This document shows, in pieces, positions 36,109 through 43,600 of a DNA stretch of 64,000 nucleotides (position 1 is its first letter; every line of letters starts with the position of its first letter). The notes beneath the pieces were generated by a model. The model saw nothing but the letters and a program-made list of their open reading frames with translations. It was not told where the DNA came from and did not search any database. Source of the DNA: Myxococcales bacterium. Its GTDB lineage: Bacteria > Myxococcota_A > Polyangia > Nannocystales > Nannocystaceae. A program made the position numbers and the translations under genes. The stretch is taken from positions 124,001 to 188,000 of the forward strand of contig JACKDW010000007.1 of NCBI GenBank assembly GCA_020633295.1, given 5' to 3'.

Positions 36109-36924
36109 TTAGATCAGCAGCCCCCCGTTCACGCGGAGCACGTGCCCGGTGATGTAACCCGCGGCGGGCGACGCGAGGAACGCGACCGCCTCCGCGATCT
36201 CGTCCGGGCCGCCGATCCGCCCCAGCGGAATCTGCTTGAGGAGCGCGTCGCGGGCGTCGCCCTGCACGCTCGCGGCGGTCATGTCCGTCTCGATGAAGCC
36301 GGGCGAGACCGCGTTCACCGTGATCCCGCGGCCCGAGAATTCGCGCGCCATGGACTTCGTGAGGCCGATGATCCCGGCCTTCGTCGCGGCGTACATCGCC
36401 TGGCCGGTGTTGCCCTGCTCGCCGACCACGCTCGTCAGGTTGACGACGCGACCGCGCGCGCGCGCGCGCAGCAGGTAGCGCGCGGCCGCGCGGCTGCAGT
36501 GCAGCGCGCCCTTGAGGTTGATGTCGAGCAGGCGCTGGAAGTCCTCGTCGCGCGCGCGCATCAGCAGCGCGTCGATCGAGACGCCGGCGTTGTTGACGAG
36601 CACGTGCAGGCCGCCGAGCTCGTCGGCGACGCGCTTGACGCCCGCGTTGACGGCGGCGGCGTCGGCGACGTCAAAGCCGACCGCGATCGCGCGTCCGCCC
36701 GCGCCCTCGATCTGTTCACAGACCTCGCGGGCCGCGTCCTCGCTGCGCGCGAAGTTGACCGCGACCGCGGCGCCTCGGCCCGCGAGCGTGAGCGCGATGG
36801 CGCGGCCGATCCCGCGGGAGCCGCCCGTCACGAGCGCGACGACGCCGTCGAGCGATAACGCTTTCGGGAGCGACGGTCGTCCCGCCTCCCTCGAGGGTTG
36901 AGCTTCACCTGAGGTTGATTCCAC
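36109..36924 (-). CDS. fabG: 3-oxoacyl-[acyl-carrier-protein] reductase
   Basis: NADPH-dependent reductase of the SDR family. Seen are the nucleotide-binding VVALVTGGSRGIGRAIAL, the NNAGVSIDALLM segment, the catalytic Ser (LTSVVGEQGNTGQ) and YxxxK (MYAATKAGIIGLTKSMAREF), and VNAVSPGFIETDM. The family usually starts near LSLDGVVALVTGG, but no start codon lies there. GTG at 36924 (271 residues) and TTG at 36969 (286 residues) are the options; neither has a good ribosome binding site. The upstream gap of more than 200 bp in this tight cluster suggests a separate promoter. Confidence 0.95.
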   Translation of the reverse strand: MESTSGEAQPSREAGRPSLPKALSLDGVVALVTGGSRGIGRAIALTLAGRGAAVAVNFARSEDAAREVCEQIEGAGGRAIAVGFDVADAAAVNAGVKRVADELGGLHVLVNNAGVSIDALLMRARDEDFQRLLDINLKGALHCSRAAARYLLRARARGRVVNLTSVVGEQGNTGQAMYAATKAGIIGLTKSMAREFSGRGITVNAVSPGFIETDMTAASVQGDARDALLKQIPLGRIGGPDEIAEAVAFLASPAAGYITGHVLRVNGGLLI

Positions 36925-37179
36925 GACGGCACGACGCTTTAGCACAGCGCTACGCGTCGCGGAACCCAAACGTCACGGGCGGAAAATCATGTGAAATCAA
37001 GTGCACATGTGAAGCGCCGAGGGACGCGGCGCGTGCAAGACCACGCGAACGCTCGACGACGCTCTGATTATGCGTTCAGAACGGCGCACGCGTCTGTCTG
37101 CACCCGCAGAGACAACGCTGTTCGTGTCCACGCCGCGCGAACGAAGATGTCCATGGGAGCAGGTTTTTACAGGCCTTGC
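36925..37179 (-). promoter_or_regulatory. Probable internal promoter region before fabG
   Basis: A gap between fabD and fabG in an otherwise compact cluster. It contains an AT-richer patch with the direct repeat CATGTGAA at 36988-36995 and 37006-37013 (TTCACATG on the coding strand, 18-bp period). This may be an operator or an internal promoter. I cannot name the regulator. Confidence 0.4.
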
Positions 37180-38139
37180 TCACGCCGCGACGCGATCGAA
37201 GTCGGCGGGCGCGCCGAGCCCCGTGATCTTCAGGGCGCGATCGATCCGACGACACAGCCCCGCGAGCACGCGCCCGTGCCCGAGCTCGAAGCCGCGGCGC
37301 ACCCCGTCGTGCGCGAGCCGCTGGACCGAGGCCTCCCACCGCACGCGGCTGGTGACCTGGCGGACGAGCCGGTCTTTGACCTGCGCCGCGTCGGGGTACG
37401 GCGCCGCGTCGACGTTGGCGATCACGGGGATCGCCAAGCGGCCGATCGCGATGTCCTCGAGCGCCGCGGCGAGCCGCTCGGCCGCCGGGGCCATGAGGCC
37501 GCAATGGAACGGCGCGGAGACCTGCAACGGGATCGCGCGGACCCTCTCGGCGGTCGCCTCGATCTCCGCGACGAGGCGCTCGACGGCGCCCGCGTGGCCG
37601 GCGACGACGATCTGGCCGCCGCCGTTCTCGTTGGCCGGGGACACCTCGCCGTCGCCCTCGGACGAGATGCGCACGCACAGCGCCTCGAGCTCGTCCGCCG
37701 GCATGCCGATGATCGCGGCCATCGCCCCGACGCCTGCGGGGACGGCCTCCTGCATCGCTTGCCCGCGGATCCGCACGAGCCGAAGGGCGTCGGCGAAGCG
37801 CAGCGCGCCCGCGGCGACCAGCGCCGAGAACTCGCCCAGGCTGTGGCCCGCGCACACGGCCGGCGCGCCGAGCTGCGGCTCGAGTCGCTCACGAAACACC
37901 CGCAGCGCGGCGACGGAGCACGTGAGGATCGCGGGCTGCGTGTTGGCGGTCAGCGCGAGCTCGCCCTCGTCGCCGTCGAAGCAGAGCGCGGAGAGGCGCT
38001 CACCGAGGACGTCATCGGCCTCTTCAAACACGGCGCGGGCGGCCGGCGAGGCGTCGAACAGCGCCTTGCCCATGCCGACCTTCTGGCTGCCCTGGCCGGG
38101 GAACAGGAGCGCGTAGGGCTGCGAAGTCGTCGTGGTCAT
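37180..38139 (-). CDS. fabD: Malonyl-CoA:acyl-carrier-protein transacylase
   Basis: FabD loads malonate onto ACP. The 319-residue protein contains the FPGQGSQKVGMGKALF start, the nucleophile motif CAGHSLGEFSALVAAGALRF, and QVSAPFHCGLMAPAAERLAA with the active-site His. Its ATG overlaps the plsX stop (ATGA), so the two are coupled. In most bacteria fabH lies between plsX and fabD; here it is absent. Confidence 0.98.
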   Translation of the reverse strand: MTTTTSQPYALLFPGQGSQKVGMGKALFDASPAARAVFEEADDVLGERLSALCFDGDEGELALTANTQPAILTCSVAALRVFRERLEPQLGAPAVCAGHSLGEFSALVAAGALRFADALRLVRIRGQAMQEAVPAGVGAMAAIIGMPADELEALCVRISSEGDGEVSPANENGGGQIVVAGHAGAVERLVAEIEATAERVRAIPLQVSAPFHCGLMAPAAERLAAALEDIAIGRLAIPVIANVDAAPYPDAAQVKDRLVRQVTSRVRWEASVQRLAHDGVRRGFELGHGRVLAGLCRRIDRALKITGLGAPADFDRVAA

Positions 38140-39203
38140 CGTTCCTCTTCTGGTGCGGGCTCGGCTTGCTTGGCGGCCGCGAACAGGGCGTCGTGCTCGA
38201 GCAGCGCGTCACGCAGCCCCGGGGTCGCGCCCTCCCGCGCGAAGCGATCAGCCAGACGAATGCCGTTGAGCATCGCCACCGGGCTCGCGCCGCCGTGACA
38301 GATCACCGCGATGCCGTCGACGCCGAGCAGCGGCGCGCCGCCGTAGTTGTCTGGATCGGTGCGCCGGCGAAACTGCGCGAACGCGGGGCGCATGAGCGCG
38401 GCGCCTAGCTTCGCGCGCATCGGGCTGGCGGCGACGGCGTCGCGCAAGAACCCGAGGATCGCGTTCGCGGTCCCCTCGACGGTCTTGAGCACGATGTTGC
38501 CCGTGAAGCCGTCCGTCACGACCACGTCGACCTCGCCGCTGAACACGTCCTTGCCCTCAACGTAGCCGACGTACTCAAACCGCGGGCTCGGGTGAGCTCG
38601 CAGCAAGCGATGGGTCACGCGGGTTAACTCGGTGCCCTTGCTATCCTCGCTGCCGTTCGAAAGCACGCCGACGGTCGGGCGCTCACGACCAAATTCGACG
38701 CTCGCGAAGACGGAGCCCATCACGGCGAACTGCGCCAGGTTGATGGGCTTGCACTCGACGTTGGCGCCCATGTCGAGGAGCACGGTAGCCTCGCGGGCGC
38801 TGGGGAAGCAGGTGACGATGGCGGGGCGATCGACGCCGCGAATGCGCCGGAACTTGAACAGCCCGCAGGCGAGCATCATCCCGGAGTTGCCAGCGGAGAC
38901 CACCGCGTCGGCCTTGCCCTCGCGCACGAGATCAAAGCAGACCGGCATCGAGGCGTCGCGCTTGCTGCGGATCGCCTTCGACGGCGTGTCCTCCATGGTG
39001 ATGATCCCGGAGGCGTGGTGTAGCTCAATCGCCTCGCGCGCGCGGGCGTCGAGTTTCTCGAGCGCAGGCCGCAGACGCGCCTCGTCACCGACGAGGATCA
39101 CACGCAGCCCCTCTCGCACCGCGCGTACGGCGGCCTCAATCTCGACGGTGGGACAGTTGTCCCCGCCGAACGCGTCAATCGCGACCTTGCCCGAGGCCCC
39201 CAC
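38136..39203 (-). CDS. plsX: Phosphate acyltransferase PlsX
   Basis: PlsX converts acyl-ACP to acyl-phosphate for phospholipid synthesis. The 355-residue protein has VAIDAFGGDNCPTVEIEAAV, the DAVVSAGNSGMMLA segment, LLDMGANVECKP, VGVLSNGSEDSKGTEL and VVTDGFTGNIVLKTVEG, all family hallmarks. It starts with GTG at 39203 and lies downstream of rpmF, the usual neighbour. The stop overlaps the fabD start. Confidence 0.97.
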   Translation of the reverse strand: MGASGKVAIDAFGGDNCPTVEIEAAVRAVREGLRVILVGDEARLRPALEKLDARAREAIELHHASGIITMEDTPSKAIRSKRDASMPVCFDLVREGKADAVVSAGNSGMMLACGLFKFRRIRGVDRPAIVTCFPSAREATVLLDMGANVECKPINLAQFAVMGSVFASVEFGRERPTVGVLSNGSEDSKGTELTRVTHRLLRAHPSPRFEYVGYVEGKDVFSGEVDVVVTDGFTGNIVLKTVEGTANAILGFLRDAVAASPMRAKLGAALMRPAFAQFRRRTDPDNYGGAPLLGVDGIAVICHGGASPVAMLNGIRLADRFAREGATPGLRDALLEHDALFAAAKQAEPAPEEER

Positions 39204-39276
39204 AGCAGCTAGGACAGCGCGTTGTTGAGTTCACGAATTACGCGCGCCCGCGGGTTCCGCGGGCGCTGCGTGGGTC

Positions 39277-39462
39277 TTAGTCCTCGGCGATCTCGATGAT
39301 CTGGCGGCCCTTGTAGTAGCCGCAGGCGGGGCACACGCGGTGGCCGATCATCAGCTCGGCGCAGTTCGAGCAACTCGAGAGCGCCGGCGCGCTGACCTTG
39401 TCGTGGTTGGCGCGGCGCATGTCGCGACGAGACTGGGACTTCTTCTTCTTGGGGACTGCCAT
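39277..39462 (-). CDS. rpmF: 50S ribosomal protein L32
   Basis: A 61-residue protein beginning MAVPKKKKSQSRRDMRRANH, the L32 start, with a zinc ribbon of two Cys pairs (CSNC and CPAC) and the end YYKGRQIIEI. It lies between yceD and plsX, the standard order. Confidence 0.98.
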   Translation of the reverse strand: MAVPKKKKSQSRRDMRRANHDKVSAPALSSCSNCAELMIGHRVCPACGYYKGRQIIEIAED

Positions 39463-39719
39463 GGGTCGCTGGGTATTGGGCTATGGGACAGGTCGGCGGG
39501 ACGAGCGAGCGGTCGAAGCGGTCGATTCGGTCGATCCGGTGAAGATCAGGAGTCGACCTTCAAGCTGCCACGGCGCCGGCCGGGGGCGGGAATATAGCGG
39601 CAAATCGCTCACCGCGTCGTGATTTTTTCCGCGACAGCCGCTCTGCCGCGATTTTTCTGGGGCGGTTTGGAGCGAGTTTCTTCACAAGTAGAACGGAAAT
39701 ATCGTCTCTTCGTGATCGC
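39463..39719 (-). promoter_or_regulatory. Intergenic region between yceD and rpmF
   Basis: About 257 bp without a gene. It holds four 9-bp direct repeats (39508-39543) and, near 39632-39660, two T-runs flanking an imperfect CG-rich hairpin. yceD and rpmF are usually cotranscribed with a short gap, so the long spacer may carry an rpmF promoter or leader control. Confidence 0.4.
39508..39543. repeat. Four 9-bp direct repeats upstream of rpmF
   Basis: AGCGGTCGA, AGCGGTCGA, TTCGGTCGA and TCCGGTGAA follow each other from 39508 to 39543, about 45 bp upstream of the rpmF ATG. Core GGTCGA. Function unknown. Confidence 0.6.
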
Positions 39720-40427
39720 TCAGTCCGTTCGTAGCTTGCGAAGCGCGGCCTTCCACGGCGAATCCACCTCGGTGTCGATGTCGTCGCCCTCGCCTTCGGC
39801 GCCTGGGACGCTACCGATCCCCCCGACCATGCCGCCGACTCCGCACACCGCGCAACCACCGTCGGCGCTCGCCTGCTCGTTGAGGTTGGCGCCGCAGTTG
39901 GTGCACAACCCGCGACAGTCCTCACCGCGCTCACACAGCGCCCGGATCGGGTAGGCCATCAACACCGTCTCGGCGAGCATGGGGCGCAGGTCGATGTGCG
40001 TACCATCGAAGCCGAAGCGATCGGGCTCGTCGGGATCGACGTCTTCGTCGTCATCCTCGGCCCCGGGTGCTCCTTCGACGCTCGCGCCGCGCTCATACTG
40101 GACGCAGAGGTCAGCGTCGGCGGAGACCTGCGCGTCCTCGAGACAGCGCGCGCACGGGACCGAGAAGCCAGCCTGCAGGCGTCCGCGCACGAGCACCGAG
40201 ACGGGCGACATGACCGTGATCTCGCCCGTGACTCGTCCCGCTTCGGCGACCTCGGCGTCGGTCCGCTCGAGGGTCGCCTGCAGCCAATCGCGGGGGACAG
40301 GCGCGTCGAGGCTGTACGGTCCGTGGCTGTGTCCCTCGTCGCCGTTTTGCAGCGCCTCGAGATCGATGATCATCGTGCTCGCGCCGCGACTCGGCTGCGC
40401 TCCATCCCTGCGATCGCCCTTCGACAC
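39720..40427 (-). CDS. YceD family (DUF177) protein
   Basis: YceD proteins are encoded next to rpmF and are linked to 23S rRNA accumulation. The 235-residue protein has the Cys-containing core SVPCARCLEDAQVSADADLC, the IDLRPMLAETVLMAYPIRAL segment and CRGLCTNCGANLNE, which is the DUF177 pattern. Unusual features are an Asp/Glu-rich insert (DDDEDVDPDEPD) and a Gly-rich stretch with a second Cys pair (CAVCGVGGMVGGIGSV). The start may be the first ATG at 40427 or an internal ATG (MIIDLEALQ) 18 codons later, which fits the family better. Confidence 0.88.
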   Translation of the reverse strand: MSKGDRRDGAQPSRGASTMIIDLEALQNGDEGHSHGPYSLDAPVPRDWLQATLERTDAEVAEAGRVTGEITVMSPVSVLVRGRLQAGFSVPCARCLEDAQVSADADLCVQYERGASVEGAPGAEDDDEDVDPDEPDRFGFDGTHIDLRPMLAETVLMAYPIRALCERGEDCRGLCTNCGANLNEQASADGGCAVCGVGGMVGGIGSVPGAEGEGDDIDTEVDSPWKAALRKLRTD

Positions 40428-40539
40428 CGTACCTGCTCCTGAATGCCCTCGCGGACGCGTTCGCGTCCCGCGCGAGGCCGGGGCGCAGGTCTAGCGGCGG
40501 ACCCGGAGGCTGTCAATGGTTGCCGCCGAGGCCGGGAAG

Positions 40540-40579
40540 CGGGTCCCGGGTTTTCCGGGGATCCCGCACAGTTTTTTTA
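40540..40579 (+). terminator. Intrinsic terminator upstream of the giant repeat-protein gene
   Basis: GCGGG-T-CCCGG (40540-40550) pairs with CCGGG-GAT-CCCGC (40556-40568) across GTTTT, followed by ACAG and seven T residues (40573-40579). It lies on the plus strand in the divergent region, 65 bp before the ATG at 40645. With no plus-strand gene just upstream, it may be a leader attenuator or the end of a short RNA. Confidence 0.65.
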
Positions 40580-40644
40580 TTCCCGCGCTTTTCCTGGAAG
40601 CCCGGGGGCCGCGATCGAGTTGACACTGCAAACGAGGATTCGCT

Positions 40645-43600
40645 ATGTCCTCGCGGCCTGTGGCCGCGCCTGAGTCCACCGTGCGGCCGTCCACCCGAGA
40701 CACGTTGTCTAGCTCCGCCCACCCGAGCGACCGGGACGACACGCGTCGTCACGAACCGCCAGCGCCGCTCCCACGACGCAGCGCGCCGCGTGTCGCACGT
40801 GGCGTCGGGCTCGCCGTGATGCTGCTCGTGTTCGCGCAGGCGCCCGCGCGCGCGTCGGCCAGCAGCGCGCAGCTCGACGCGCTCACGCGCTCGTCCCTCG
40901 AGATCGCCGGGCTCTACAACCTGGCCCCTGCGCCCGACCCGGAGGAGGAGGAGACCGAGGACGCGAGCGCCGGTGAGGACGCGGAGGACGGCGACGCGGA
41001 CGACGACAGCGACGACGACGAGCGCGACGACGCGACCTCAGTGCCGACGGGCGGCGCCGCCCCGCCGAGCCCGCTGCTGCGCCCGACCGTCCCGGTGCCC
41101 ACGCAGCCCGGCGTCGCGGTGCCCTCTGAGGCGAGCGCCGACGCGGACGAAGGCGACGACGACGCGAACGACGACGCGCCGGACATCACCGCCGACCTGG
41201 CGAAAGCGACAGGCCCCGAGCTCAAGCTCGAGACCCCCGAGCTGATCCGCAAGCGCACGATCCCGCCGTTCTGGATCGAGCGCGACTACACCACGCACCG
41301 CACGCGCGCGCTGACGCTGCCGCCGCTGTTCGTGCACCGCAAGCCGAAGGAGGGGCACCCCGAGAAGTTCATGCACTTCGACCTCTCGCTGAGCTTCGGC
41401 TTCTACTCAAAGCGACGCAAACGCAAGATCGTCGTCGCCCCGCTCGCGCTCTTCGGCGGGGCGTTCAGCGAGCGGGCGAGCGGCTGGTTCGCGGCCCCGC
41501 TGCTGATGGGCTACAAGCGCACCGGCGAGCAGTTCAATTTCGGGCAGTTCCCCTTCGTGTGGTGGTGGGGCAACAAGCACGTCCGCAACCTCATCGTCGT
41601 CCCCTTCCACTATCACCAGAAGACGCCCGAGAGCACGCGCGGCGCGTCAGGCCTGCTGGTCTGGTACGGCAAGAAGAACCTCCAGGACGCCGACCCGCTC
41701 AACGATCGCCGCCACTTCCTGGTCGCGCCGCTGTTCTACCGCGTGCAGATCGGGATGCGCCTGACCGACGTGTTCGTGCCGCTGTACGTCGGCGGCGAGA
41801 ACAAGTTCAAGGGCGTCCGGCACCACACCTTCTTCCCGCTGTTCCACTGGCAGAAGAACGAGTTCGGCAACCGCCGCGAGCTGTGGACGATCCCCTTCGT
41901 CCTCCGCAGCGACAAGGCGCGGCGCAAGTCGGCCTGGGCGATCCCGCCGCTGCTGACCTTCCAGAGCAAGGGCCCGTACACGCGGCTCACGTCGGCGACG
42001 CCGCTGGTCTGGCACGCGACCAACTCGCTGAAGGCGAGCGCGACGACGGTCGCCGGCCCGTTCGTGCTGCACCGCGACCCGCGGCAGCGCAACAGCGTGC
42101 TGTTCCCGCTGTGGTGGCAATTCTCCGACCGCGAGCGCGGGGTCACGGACTCGCTGCTGTTCCCGCTCGCCTACTCGCGCAAGACCCCGACGCAGACCGG
42201 CGTGTACACGCTGCTCGGCGGCGGCGCGAAGGCGGAGGGCGGCTGGGACGCCGTCGTGCCGCCGCTGTTCACCTCGCTGCGCATCCGCGAGACGGGCAAG
42301 AGCCACCAGGTCGTCACGCCGCTGTTCTGGCGCTTCCACAACGACCAGGCCTTCGAGGGCAAGGGCCGCGACGCGGTGGTCGTGCCGCCGCTGTTCTACC
42401 GCGATCGTCGGGGTGACGACGCGCGCCTCGGCCTGCCGGCGCTGCTGACCTTCACCGGCCGCGAGCAGCAGCGCCGCTACCAGGTCATCACGCCGCTGTT
42501 CTGGCGCTTCCGCGACCGCGACCCCGAGAAAGACAGCCACACCGTGGTGCTCGGGCCCGTGTACGCCCAGCGCAAGAAGACGGGCTGGCTCGCCGGGCTG
42601 CCGCCGCTCGTGTTCCTCGGCCGCGACGACGCGTTCCGCTACACCGTGGTGCCCGGGCTGCTGTTCGGCGACGTAACCGACGTCAAGGCGCAGACCCGAA
42701 CCACCGTCTCGCCGCTGTTCGTGCGCACGTCGGCGCCGGGGCGTCGCACGCTCGGCGCGGGCCTGCTCGCCTGGGACGTCAAGCGCGAGGACGAGCGCCA
42801 CAGCGTGTTCTTCCCGCTCTACTACCGGCGCCAGACGACGCTCGCGGACGGCGGCCGCCAGGTCCTGACGTTCACGCCCTTCGGCGGCGGGCGCACGACG
42901 CCGTCGCGTCGCACGTGGGCCGCGCTCCTGGCCTACGGGACATCCAACCGCGAGACCGGCGAGGCGCGCGAGCGCAGCTTCGGGCTGATCCCGCTGTTCT
43001 TCCACGACGCGCGCGCCGTCGAGGGCGGGCGCGCGCGCACCACGGTCGTGCCGGGCCTGACGCTGGTGCGCCGCAGCCCCGAGCAAGATCTCGACATGTA
43101 CTCGCCGCTGGTCTGGCGCAGCGTCGTGCGCTCGGGCAAGCCGCGTAAGGGCCTGGTCGTGTTCCCGCTGTACTTCCGCCAGCGGCAGCCGGGCGGCGTC
43201 GACGTCGACGCGGGGATCCCCTTCTTCTACAGCCGCGACCGCAGCCGCCGGACCCACACGCTGATCGGCGGGCCGTTCTTCCACCGCGTCAGCCGCAAGC
43301 AGCTCAACACCGGCTTCGTGCCGCTGTACTGGTGGATGGACTCCGAGCAGAAGCGCCGGCTGATCTCGCTGCCGCTGATCGTCCACACGCAGGACAAGGA
43401 CCAGAACGAGCACTTCACCTTCGCGCTCCCGTTTTGGTTCGACCGCAAGAAGGCGAACGGCTCGCGCACGTGGGTCGTGTTCCCCTTCGTGTTCGGCTCC
43501 AAGGGCCTCTTCAACTTCACGCGCGCCGGGATCCTGCCGCCGCTGTACTTCGACATCTTCCGCGTCGGCAAGAACTACCGCTTCACCGGCCTCGTCCCGC

